Source: Anastrepha obliqua
Lineage: Eukaryota; Arthropoda; Insecta; Diptera; Tephritidae
Assembly: GCF_027943255.1 (NCBI RefSeq)
Contig: NC_072897.1
Coordinates: 63,016,406 to 63,080,405 of the forward strand
DNA length: 64,000 nt
Direction: 5' to 3'
In this document: in pieces, positions 11,040-20,528 of the stretch
Position numbering within the stretch: the first letter of the stretch is position 1
How the letters are laid out: each line of letters opens with the position of its first letter
Notes under the pieces: model-generated
Database searches by the model: none
Told to the model about the DNA's origin: nothing
Seen by the model: only the letters and a program-made list of their open reading frames with translations
Made by a program: the position numbers and the translations under genes

Positions 11040-12626
11040 TGGAGTCACAATCAAAGTGAGCCACACTTGCTAGTCATCAGATTTAGTAGAAATTTGTTTA
11101 AAAATACCACAGATTGGAAAAAAGGTTTATGTGTTTTTATTGTTTGAATATTAGCTTCAATAATTCATCGATTACATGAAGAACCTTCTTTGTTTATTAT
11201 AAAAAAATGAACCAAAACAAAAATAATTCACAAATCTATCTCACAGTGAAAGTGAGCCACCTTAGCTGAACTGAACTTAAATAACAAATTAATTCTTTGT
11301 TGGGCCACCTTTGGCGGAAATAACGGCTTTTAGACGTCGGGGCATTGATTCTAATAACTTACAGGTATATGTGGTATGAATTGCACGCCACTCGTCTTGT
11401 AAGGCAACTAAAAGACTTTGTTTTGAAGAAATGCTATGTTTCCGCAGGTTTTGGTCAAGACGGAACCATAAATTTTCAATTATATTTATATCTGGAGACT
11501 GCGGTGGTACTTCCAATACGTGGGGGCAGTTATATAATAAATATTCCCGCGCAACAAACGACTTGTGCTTAGGATCATTGTCCTGGTAAAAATAGAAGTC
11601 GCCTTAGATCCCTAGTTTTCGACACTTGGCTTAAGATTTTGCTTCAAAACGTCTATATAAACGTATTTATCCATTATGCCTGGAATATGTTGAAGATTTC
11701 CAGTTCCACCACCTGCCATGCAGCCCCAAACCATGACGGAGCCACCGCCGTGCTTCATACTGGGAGTTAGGTTTTTCGGCTGAAACTCAGTGTTTTTTTG
11801 TCGCCGTACCATCTTCTTACCGTCAGAGCCAAATAAGTTATATTTACTTTCGTCTGTAAAGAGAACCTACAAAAATATTATTATAGCCTCTACGTTGCAT
11901 TATACCGTTATGAACCTTTTGCTAGAAACTCATATCCTTGTAGACATATTTCAGCGCAAACTCCAACCTTTTTTTTTCGATTTTTGCTGCTAATAAATGG
12001 CTTGTTTCTGGCCGTACGACCATTATAACCATGCTTTCTGAGAACTCTTCTTACAGTTTCGGGGTTAACGTGGATATTTAGCTACTCCTCAACCATCTTC
12101 GTCAATTTTGGAGCGCTAAGATGAGGATTTTTCTTCACTTCCCGCAAAATAAATGCCTCGTCCCTTTCTGAAAACGCCTTTTTTTGCTTTCTTTCGGCTT
12201 GTTTCCTACTCTTCCTCCTCTAGTAAAGCGATGTATGATGTGCTGGACAGTTCCTCGACTTTTATTCACATATTCCGCAATTTTTCTTTGAGATTTTCCT
12301 TTTTTAAGAAGATCAATTACTAACTGTCTAATTTCAACACTTGTTTGTCGACCCATCTTTATAACCTGCTACATATCCCGTTATTTTAAAAGAAACAATG
12401 TTAGGTGGCTCACTTTGAGTGTGACGTTAGTTTGTGCGTTTGTTTTTGTTCTTCATTATTACTCTTACTTCGGCAACAAACAAACAGAAAAAATACAGTT
12501 AGATTACACAAGCATGCTCACTTCATAAAGTTGACAAAAAATAATGGGTGTTTGAAAGTATTTACAAAAGTTGTTCAAACAAATATCTCCAAGGAATTGG
12601 TGGCTCACTTTGACTGTGACTCACTG
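11040..12626 (-). mobile_element. Tc1-like element of IR/DR type, nested in L1
   Basis: The element is flanked by TA (11038-11039, 12627-12628). Each end carries two copies of a motif about 200 bp apart: outer TCACAATCAAAGTGAGCCAC (11044-11063) and inner TCACAGTGAAAGTGAGCCAC (11241-11260), mirrored by GGTGGCTCACTTTGAGTGTG (12404-12423) and GGTGGCTCACTTTGACTGTG (12599-12618). This inverted-repeat/direct-repeat layout is known from Sleeping Beauty, Bari and related Tc1 elements. It inserted about 13 bp inside the right TIR of L1. Confidence 0.88.
11289..12356 (-). pseudogene. Tc1-like transposase pseudogene (DD34E type)
   Basis: The start at 12356 gives MGRQTSVEIRQLVIDLLKKG followed by the first helix-turn-helix (KSQRKIAEYVNKSRGTVQHI). 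After a frame loss near 12200-12140, the catalytic domain resumes with MKHGGGSVMVWGCMAGGGTG (about 11770-11710) and DKYVYIDVLKQNLKPS. The last piece (11516-11289) has PPQSPDINIIENLWFRLDQN, containing the third catalytic residue E, and ends with KAVISAKGGPTKN. The segment with the second aspartate (QDND block, about 11600-11520) is corrupted. Flanking binding sites are intact, so the copy might still be moved by an active relative; that is inference. Confidence 0.85.
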
Positions 12627-12640
12627 TATGCTATTATTTG

Positions 12641-13163
12641 TAGGGTACTTAAGTTTTACTATATGGATATATTTACTTGAATGGTTTTAACTTTTGTATT
12701 AGTTCATCGATTTTGTTGAATCAAAGTTTTTTTTTTGTAATAAAACATAGCTTAGAGTGAAAACAAAAAATATACGAAAAAATAAAAAGTTTTCGAGATC
12801 CTTTCTCCCAAAGTACAATTTTTTTATATTTTTACAAAAAAAATTTTAAAAATCCGTTATGATAGTTCGTTATCTTTGAATCTGCAGGCCCTAGCAAAAA
12901 GTGTTTTACACACAGTTAATAGCAAATTTTATTACCTTTTAAAAGCTTTAAACGGTTTTGGAATCGCTCAATTCGTTTTCGAGATATATATGATTAAGTG
13001 GGCCCAATTTTTTTTTTTTTTTTTTTGAAATAACGGTAATTCGTAAATATCTCAAAAATGTTACCATAGAATAAAAAATAACCTTGATTTTCGGAATCAG
13101 ATGGTGATTTTACATAGGAATTTCATAACGGCGTCTCTGGTGCATTTTGGCTGTAAACCAGTG
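12641..13163 (-). repeat. Right terminal inverted repeat of L1
   Basis: Inverted copy of 8389-8917, ending in AAACCAGTG next to TTA. The internal poly-T/poly-A tract differs in length between the two arms. Confidence 0.9.
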
Positions 13164-13250
13164 TTATTATTAATTTGATTTACTTGAAGAATTTAAAATA
13201 AAACCAAGTTTGTTAATAATACCTGTTGTTTTAATGTTATTATTATTAAT
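13164..13250. repeat. Remainder of tandem-repeat unit 2 beyond the L1 insertion
   Basis: TTATTATTAATTTGATTTAC onward is the same as unit 1 at about 8028-8110. It resumes the unit interrupted at 8388, with TTA duplicated. Confidence 0.9.
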
Positions 13251-13348
13251 TTTTTATTATATTATATATGAAGGAAAAAATGTATGGTAATATTTACCAT
13301 ATACCTTATAAGATATGTTGTATACTAATATATGTATATAAACATACA

Positions 13349-13880
13349 AGAAAGATTTAAACAAAAGTTTTGGTTTAGATATTCACTTTATTTCACTTTT
13401 ACTGCTTAATCAATACTGATAACTTAATAATATTTTTCTTACTTCATCACCCACACTTCGGGCTCCTATCTCTGAGTATAAGAGACGAAATGTGAAAGAG
13501 AGTGAAGTCATGTATGTAGTCGACATATATATAAAAAATAAATAATTGGCGCGTACACTTCTGTTAGGTGTTTGGCCGAGCTCCTCCTCCTATTTGTGGT
13601 GTGCGTCTTGATGTTGTTCCACAAATGGAGGGACCTACAGTTTTAAGCCGACTCCGAACGGCAAATATTTTTTATGAGGAGCTTTTTCATGGCAGAAATA
13701 CACTCGGAGGTTTGCCATTGCCTGCCGAGGGGCGACCGCTATTAGAAAAATGTTTTTATTAATTTTGCTTTCACCGAGATTCGAACCAACGACCTCTCTG
13801 TGAATTCCGAATGGTAATCACGCACCAACCCATTCGGCTACGGCGGCCGCGACATATATATATAAAGTATATATGTCACT
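13349..13880 (-). repeat. 3' LTR of the Gypsy element, split by a SINE
   Basis: LTR sequence occupies 13349-13533 and 13863-13880 (185 + 18 = 203 bp, the length of the other LTR). The SINE at 13534-13850 and a duplicated GACATATATATA account for the rest. Confidence 0.92.
13534..13850 (-). mobile_element. tRNA-derived SINE, copy 2, inside the Gypsy 3' LTR
   Basis: Full-length copy in reverse orientation: the tail (AAATAAATAATT) is at 13534 and the tRNA-like head (CGGCGGCCGC) ends at 13850. It is flanked by a 12-bp target duplication, GACATATATATA, at 13522-13533 and 13851-13862. Because the host element is itself young, this SINE family was active recently. Confidence 0.93.
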
Positions 13881-13892
13881 CCTCCCAACTTT
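13881..13892 (-). other. Polypurine tract of the Gypsy element
   Basis: On the minus strand AAAGTTGGGAGG lies directly before the 3' LTR start AGTGACATA. It would prime plus-strand DNA synthesis. Confidence 0.75.
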
Positions 13893-14118
13893 AAAAATGT
13901 CCACAGTTCTTAACTAATGTACTAATATACATATGTATTTTATATATAAGTTTTTTTGTTTTATATTCTATAAAATTATTTTTATTATTTATATTTTTTT
14001 GTTTTCATTTTTTTTTTTTGAAATTGCTAGATTTAAATGATTCGTTAACGTAGCTTTCATTAATTATTATTTACATAAATAAAAATAAAATTCCAATTAA
14101 ATAAGAACTTCCATTTAC

Positions 14119-17100
14119 TCAATATATTTTCTTTTTCCTTTTAAACTGGTTTTTATATTTTCTGACATTTTGATTTTTAAATTTTATAATATGGTGCTCC
14201 CCATCTTCTTCCGTTTTTAACAATCTTACTTGCCTATACGGATTACATATTTTATCTAATCGTTTTCTTGCATTTTCCGCATTTACAAAATTAGTATCGA
14301 TTTCATTTTCTTGTCTGTGTTTATTAATATTTTCAATTCTTTTTTCTTTGATTATTTGGGTATCATTTTTTGGTGGTTGTTTATTGAAAAATATATTGTA
14401 TGGAATTTCCCCTGTAGTCGAGTGAATAATTATATGATTATAGGTATAAATTGCTTGCTCTATTTCTAAGTATTTTAATTCTTTGTCTTCTGATGTATGT
14501 ATTATTCTTAACTTTTCATTGAGTGTTTTATGTAGTCGCTCAATATCGCCGATACCTGTTTTTCCTGTTGTTACTTCAATTTTTATGTTCATTTGATCAC
14601 ACCAGTGTTTGAAGTTTGTGTTATTTAGGCCCTGATCTTGGTCAACTTTCATAACTTTGGGGGGTCCCATAGTATTAAATATTTTTAGTAAAGCTCTTTT
14701 CGACTCAAGCCAGTTTAGTGCCTTCACCTTCTCTACCATAGCGAATTTAGAAAATAAATCGATACACGTCAAATAATATTCGTTGTCCCATTTCCAAAAG
14801 TCTAAAACAAATTTTTCTCTGATTTCGTATGTCGGAGGGGTAACTTTGAATGGAAGCTTATATGTAATATGGTCACTTTTGCAATGATTACAAAGCTCGC
14901 AACTATTAATAATGTTTGAAATTTCTTTCAGATAATTTGGATAGTAATATTTTTCTTTAAAGCATTTTGCAACTTTCTCTATTCCCTGGTGAAGTCCACT
15001 TATATGCATTTCTGTTACTATAGTTTTAAAATCAGAATAATCAAAAATATTTTCCAATTCCTTAGTTGTCCTGTAAACTCTATTTCTACTAGTATTAATC
15101 AAAAATTTGTACACATTTTGAAGCTGCAGGAAATCATTATCATTTGGCATATATATAACTGTTTTGTTCTTTAAAAGGTGAGTTTTAATTATTTCTTTAA
15201 TATAATCTGTGGTTAGATCTTTATACGTAACCAAAGTAAAATTATTCGTGAAAACTTTTTTTGTGTTGCTATTATTTTGTTTTCCTCTTACTATTTTGAG
15301 TTGATTTTTATATACATTTATGGGTCTTTCAGTTATGTGAATAAAACTTTCGCTGTCCTCATCAGCGGAATGAATGGTTGCACAATTAGAAGCGATGTCA
15401 TCTTCTTCTACATTACATTCCTCAACTTTAATGCGAGAAAGTGCATCTGCAACATGGTTTTCCCTTCCCGGGATGTATTTCACGTCGAAGTCATACTCGT
15501 TGAGGCGAATCTTCCACCTTTGCAGCTTTGCATTTGGCTCTTTCAAATTATATAGCCATTGAAGTGGTCTATGATCGCTATTTATAGTGAATTTCCTACC
15601 AAACAAATATGGTCTAAAATATTTAGTGGCCCAAACCATTGCTAATAACTCTTTTTCTGTCGTAGAGTAGTGAAGCTCATGCTCATTCAGAGTGCGGCTC
15701 GCGAAGCAAATAGGATGGCTTTGTTGGCTTAACACTGCCCCTAAGGCGACGTTAGAAGCGTCTGTAGTTAGCGTAAATGGTTTTTCATAATTTGGGTACA
15801 CTAATATCGGATCTTCTGTAATCAATATTTTTATAGTATCTATGGCGTTTAGGTATTCTTTATCCTGCGAATTTATCCTATTTCCCTTTTTTAAACAGTT
15901 TGTCAGCGGTTTGGTAATCTTGGCAAAGTTTTTAATAAATTTGCGATAAAATCCAGCCAAACCCAAAAACTGTTTAATCTCTTTTTCTGTTTGAGGTACA
16001 GGATAATTTAATATCGCTTTAATTTTATTCGGGTTTGGCTTTATACCTTCTGGGGTTACTATGTGCCCCAAGAACTCTGTTTCGTGTTTCAGAAACTCAC
16101 ACTTAGCAAGCTTTACTTTAAGGTTAGCATCGAATAATCTTTGGAAAACTTTATCGAGCGATTCGATGTGCTCCTGAAGAGACGTGCTAAAAATGACAAT
16201 ATCATCTAAATACACCATACAATCCTTACCAATTAACCCTTCCAATACTGTATTCATCAGCCTTTGGAATGTGGCTGGGGCATTTTTCAGCCCAAATGGC
16301 ATACGTAGAAATTCGTAGTGACCTCCTTGCGTAGAGAAAGCAGTCTTCTTTCTGTCGGCAGGGTCCATTTCTATTTGGTGGAAACCCTGTGCCAAGTCCA
16401 AGGTAGAAAAGTACATACATTTACCCAACTTATCTAAAATTTCATCCATGTTTGGGATCGGGTACCTATCGTCTACGGTAATGGTGTTTAACTTACGAAA
16501 GTCGAAAACTATTCTCCATTTATCTTTCCCAGAGTGATCTGGCTTTTTAGGCACAACCCATAGCGGTGCAGAGTACGGAGAATCGCTATGGCAAATAATT
16601 TCTTGCTTTAGCATTAACATTATTTGCTTATCCACTTCCGCTTTGTGCACTTCCGGATATCGGTAAGATTTCACATATATAGGGTCCTCATGAATTGTTT
16701 TGACTCTATGTTTAATTTTGTGGGTAAAAGTAAGGTGGTCTCCATCCTTATAAAATATGTGTTTAAATTTGTTTAATAACCCTTTGAGGCTTTTACATTC
16801 CTCGATATTTAAATGGCTTAATCTAAATTTTGTTTCTTCGTCGTCATCATTTATAATATTTAGAAGACTATCAAAATTCTCTAAGGAGTTCTTGCTATCT
16901 GAAAACTTATAAAGCATTCCACTTAAATGAAGAGTGTTATTTTCAAGATTTATTTTCGAATTTAATTTTTTCAGTATATCATAACCTAAAAGTCCTTCGT
17001 AGTTGTTAGAAAAATTGTACACATAGAATTTTAAATTTTGCTTATTAAACGCAATTGTTTCCTACACTTTGTCTAGCACGACTTTTCCGGTTGCAGTTTT

Positions 17101-17210
17101 TAAAATTATTGGCTTTACTTTAATTGCTTCATTGCTGAGTATACACGGTTTAATTAAACTAACAGACGATCCCGTATCTATTAAAAATTTTATCATTTTG
17201 TTGTTGAGTG
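14119..17210 (-). pseudogene. Gypsy pol: protease, reverse transcriptase, RNase H, integrase; one in-frame stop
   Basis: Translation of the minus strand shows an aspartyl protease with KFLIDTGSSVSLIKP near 17190-17140 and GLLGYDIL near 16985. Then come reverse transcriptase (FSTLDLAQGFHQIEM; active site VYLDDIVIF, about residues 270-278 counted from 17022), RNase H (FTLTTDASNVALGAV), and integrase with a Zn-binding HHCC region (ELCNHCK) and catalytic blocks VLDFWKWDNEYY, VDQDQGLNN and IGDIERLHKTLNEKL. The integrase D-to-E spacing is shorter than in most Gypsy elements, as I expect for the 17.6/297 lineage. The only visible lesion is a TAG codon at 17062-17064 inside the protease. From there to 14119 the frame is open for 967 codons. 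Pol lies in the -1 frame relative to gag, so translation would need a frameshift. Confidence 0.93.
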
Positions 17211-18278
17211 TCAATTTAATTGAGGGTAGTTCTCCGAGGCTTCTAATTGAAAATTCGAATCATCGTGATCCATTGGTTCAGGTTGACCGTATCTACGTAT
17301 TCTGGACTGGTTTGAGTCAGCCGGGCTAAACTTTCTGGCTTGCAATGAATTCGTTTGCAAGACATTGCTTGGAATTGCGCTAGTAGGGCTATTAAATAAA
17401 TGAGGGCAATGCTTTTGTGCGCAAAATTGGCCTACATTTATCTGCCTGGATTGATTATGGCTTAAATTAGTATTATCTGATGGGACTCCTCTTGTATGAA
17501 AGTTGTTATTATTTAATGTTTGATAGTGATGATTTCTATCGGTTAAAGTAGAGTTCACAAATCCACCTTTTTGAAATCTATTATTATTAGAGTAATGGGG
17601 AGCCCTTGAACTGTTTCTTACATCCCGTTTATATTCATAATCAAATGCATCATTCTCTTTTAAAATTTTAATTGCAGATTTTACACTAGTTGCTAGATTA
17701 GCATTAATTAATGCTGTTAAATGATTAGGCAATTCTCTTTTGAGGGTTTTCAAACTTAGTTGTTCTAATTCATTTATCAAAAATGTTTTAGTAGAGCTAC
17801 TTACAGGTTTTAATTTAATGCAATCTTTAATTCTACAAATTTCATTATTTATTTCTTCACATAGAATACGAACATTACTTCTTAATTGTATATTACTAAC
17901 TTGCAATATAAGAGTCGGAATTGGGGTATGTTCCCCGAACTCATCAACCAAAAGTTCTCTTAGGATTGTCCAATTTGACGGCTGCTCCCTTCTTACGACG
18001 TCCAACGCTGCCCCTCGTAAAGTACATAAAATGCAATTGAAATAAAAAGCTCGCTCTGCTGGTTGCGTTGGTACAACCTCAGGCAATATGGAATCAATGC
18101 TATCGATATATAGTGCTAAATAGTTTGCATCACCATCAAAAGGCTGAATTAACTTCATATTTTGCATAACTAGTTCTCTTTGTTTTTGTTCCTCAGCCAT
18201 GTTTCTTTTTGTTTCAGCGCTAATATTTAATGTTCTTAAATACTCATTCAAGTTTTCTAACTCTTCATTTAAGTCCAT
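17211..18278 (-). CDS. Gypsy gag polyprotein
   Basis: An open frame of 355 codons starts at MDLNEELENLNEYLRTLNIS. It would form the particle that packages element RNA in the cytoplasm. The central region (MQNMKLIQPFDGDANYLALY, then ILQVSNIQLRSN) has the capsid character of 17.6/297 gag. The C-terminal part is rich in Asn, Arg and His without a clear CCHC zinc knuckle. The stop at 17211 overlaps the -1 pol frame for at least 25 nt. The stretch CGAATTTTC, shortly before the stop on the minus strand, is a plausible slippage site (inference). The frame is undamaged. Confidence 0.9.
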   Translation of the reverse strand: MDLNEELENLNEYLRTLNISAETKRNMAEEQKQRELVMQNMKLIQPFDGDANYLALYIDSIDSILPEVVPTQPAERAFYFNCILCTLRGAALDVVRREQPSNWTILRELLVDEFGEHTPIPTLILQVSNIQLRSNVRILCEEINNEICRIKDCIKLKPVSSSTKTFLINELEQLSLKTLKRELPNHLTALINANLATSVKSAIKILKENDAFDYEYKRDVRNSSRAPHYSNNNRFQKGGFVNSTLTDRNHHYQTLNNNNFHTRGVPSDNTNLSHNQSRQINVGQFCAQKHCPHLFNSPTSAIPSNVLQTNSLQARKFSPADSNQSRIRRYGQPEPMDHDDSNFQLEASENYPQLN

Positions 18279-19170
18279 TTATTTATTTTATATGTATATA
18301 TATTTTTTATTTTTTTATTTTTTTTTTTTTTGTAGTTAGCAGTTTGTAGTTTTTACTTTCTCACTATATTAAATGTAACAACACCAAAGTGCAAATGTAA
18401 ATCTACTGAGAGTGAAAGCTAAACAATGATTTTGTTGTTACTAAGCATTGCATTCGGCACAACACGTATTTTCGTTTCTTACGCTCTTAGTTGTACAAAA
18501 TTGTTTATTTTAGTAACTGCAGCCAAGATCAATTGAAAGTCACCCGAAGTCAACGGAAGTTACACCAACCAAAAGTAAACTCAAGTAACAAATGTTGTTG
18601 TTTTTTTTTTGTTTTTTTTGTTTTTTGTCACTTTTGTTATCAATGTATCACTACTTACTGCTCTTTCTAACTAATTGCTTATTGATGAAGTTACTCTCGA
18701 ATCTCACTTTTTACTTTTACATACGTCGCTCTTCTAAGCATCCATTCAGAATCAGAGCTTTTCTCGTGAAGTGGAGAAATGCGCGAAAGGTCAATTTAAA
18801 GTCACACCAAAGCCTATTATCCAAAGCAAATGTGCATTGAAGGTTAAATGAAGGCCGATTCCGAAGCGATCGTAAGTTTTCCTAGTTAAGTGTTTTTTTT
18901 TTTTTTGGTTTGTTTTATTATTTCAATTTTTAAACATTATATGTGTGCACCATGTATCTACCTTTTTCATTCGTTTTTCGTTGTAGCTTTTCAATTTTCA
19001 ATATTTTGTTTTGATTCTTAAGCATTTTATTGAACAAACTCATTTCTATTTTTATGGTTTTTTTTTTTTTTCTTCAGAACGGATATTTAAAAATAAAAAT
19101 AATAATTTACACTTCTTCGCAAGGAATATGTATTTACGTAGATTCGTTTTTTATTAGGATCTTTTTCACA

Positions 19171-19188
19171 GATCCTACCGACTGCGCC
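19171..19188 (-). other. Primer binding site of the Gypsy element
   Basis: Directly after the 5' LTR the minus strand reads GGCGCAGTCGGTAGGATC. This is the type of site found in 17.6/297 elements, where tRNA-Ser is the reported primer. Confidence 0.7.
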
Positions 19189-19391
19189 AGAAAGATTTAA
19201 ACAAAAGTTTTGGTTTAGATATTCACTTTATTTCACTTTTACTGCTTAATCAATACTGATAACTTAATAATATTTTTCTTACTTCATCACCCACACCTCG
19301 GGCTCCTATCTCTGAGTATAAGAGACGAAATGTGAAAGAGAGTGAAGTCATGGATGTAGTCGACATATATATATAAAGTATATATGTCACT
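19189..19391 (-). repeat. 5' LTR of the Gypsy element
   Basis: 203 bp, almost identical to the 3' LTR. The two visible differences are CACACCTCGG versus CACACTTCGG, and CATGGATG versus CATGTATG. Confidence 0.93.
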
Positions 19392-19517
19392 TACATATAC
19401 ATATACAATTTCGCGCAATTTTCAAAAAGAACAAATCTATATGTAAAGATGCATACAAGTCATATGGACATATCAAATATACGAATCTATTCCGTACGCA
19501 AGCAAATGTAAGCTAAT

Positions 19518-19690
19518 GTGCTTGAACTGCAAGCGAGAGCGCGGAACGAACGACAAAGAGCAAATCGCGTTCGGCAACGTTCGACATCTGGCTCTGTCCT
19601 ATATATGTATGTATATGTATTTATATGCGCATTTGTATATAAATTCACATATATTACTTGTATTTGCATATGCCTTCTTCCTGTGTGCAT
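19518..19690. repeat. Diverged copy of the segment found in the 422-bp tandem units
   Basis: Shares GAACTGCAAGCGA, the ACGTTCGACAT motif, a TATGTATATG tract and TTTGCATATGCCTTCTT with 7900-8040 and 8240-8385, in the same orientation. It lacks the CTTGCTCATT array. Confidence 0.75.
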
Positions 19691-19934
19691 GGTAATGAAC
19701 CATGTCTCTGTTGAGAATAGGTCGATGATAGAAAAAGTAGGAAATGAAAGGGAGTGTTTCGAGTGTAAACTGTCTTGAAAAAGGCAAATCGATGATGATG
19801 CCTCTTAGTGTTGTTGACTTATTAACGTCCGATGCACAATCGAAATTGAACATATCTTTCATGAATTTGATAAATGTTTCGTCATTTTTCACGTTTGTGT
19901 AAATGTAACTTGACCTATTCCATTGCCATTCCAT
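19690..19934 (-). CDS. Coding-like open frame of unknown identity (possible host exon)
   Basis: Read on the minus strand, this gives about 80 codons with protein-like composition (KFMKDMFNFDCASDVNKSTT; IIIDLPFSRQFTLETLPFIS). It lacks the low complexity of the surrounding non-coding DNA. A pyrimidine-rich stretch ending in AG (TTTTATTTGTTTGATAG) lies about 30 nt upstream of the first ATG, but the frame directly after it does not join simply. I recognise no family or TE signature. It could be a host exon, an old TE remnant or chance. Confidence 0.3.
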
Positions 19935-20275
19935 TTAGCTCCTCCTCTATATCCATACAAAATATCTATCAAACAAATAAAATTAAAATTTTGTTTTGAA
20001 AATTGCAACCCTTACATCAGTATTTTCTTATGACGTTGTCACTTTAAAGTATCGTCAGTAAACCGACTTTACAGGCAACCTTTTTTTTGAAAAAAAGGGT
20101 GTTTTCATTTCTAACACGGGTACTAACTGAACCCCCTGGTAAGTTTACAGTGGACATCAAACCGGGGCCACCCGAATTATGGTTACACACACTGTGGCCG
20201 CTGCAGTTATATTTAAGGAGGTAGTAATTTAATTTTTTGGTAATTGTTTTTGTTTCAAATACTTATGTATATATT

Positions 20276-20528
20276 GCACTTGTTACGTTAAAGCGTAACA
20301 ACTCAAAACCTGAACATTTTCAGTAGAGACGAAAAACTGTTTCCGTAAATATTAATAATATAGGTATTACAAGGGAAAAAATATGTAATTGCACGAAAAT
20401 ATCATTAAAAACAATATAACGGTTGTTTCATTCTTATTTGTTTAGTAGTTGCGCTAAAATAACAAATTTTTGAGTGGTTACTCTTTTCCTTTTCTTTTTG
20501 AGTTGTTACGCTTTAACGTAACAAGTGC
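20276..20528. mobile_element. 253-bp MITE with palindromic termini
   Basis: The left end GCACTTGTTACGTTAAAGCG continues as TAACAACTCAAAA. The right end is its inverse (TTTTTGAGTTGTTACGC, then TTTAACGTAACAAGTGC). Each end also contains its own small palindrome (GTTACG...CGTAAC). The interior has no coding capacity. The flanks are TATATA-rich, so the target duplication cannot be assigned. Confidence 0.75.

Larger units (their letters stand above)
8389..13163 (+). mobile_element. Long-TIR DNA transposon 'L1', possibly CMC-like, TSD TTA
   Basis: Two inverted repeats of about 525 bp (8389-8917 and 12641-13163) bound 4775 bp. The ends are CACAGG and, on the other strand, CACTGG. They are flanked by TTA (8386-8388 and 13164-13166). 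The 422-bp tandem repeat supplies an undisrupted version of the target at about 8016-8050, which confirms both borders and the 3-bp duplication. The element carries a broken transposase-like gene (9320-10718) and a nested Tc1 element (11040-12626). A second element with the same architecture and protein family lies at 43484-45477. Confidence 0.85.
13349..19391 (-). mobile_element. Gypsy-type LTR retrotransposon, 17.6/297-like, nearly intact
   Basis: The LTRs are about 203 bp and start AGTGACATATATAC on the minus strand, as in the Drosophila 17.6/297 group. They are flanked by a 4-bp duplication TACA (13345-13348 and 19392-19395). Order on the minus strand: 5' LTR (19391-19189), primer binding site, gag, protease/RT/RNase H/integrase, polypurine tract, 3' LTR (13880-13349, split by a SINE). 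There is no env frame. The LTRs differ at about two positions over 203 bp, so the insertion is recent. Confidence 0.95.

Noticed and set aside
13568..13762. Open frames starting MFGRAP (also at 28882 and, on the minus strand, at 53278) that look like a conserved protein
   Set aside because: They are translations of the SINE body in reverse orientation. Conservation reflects the repeat, not a protein.
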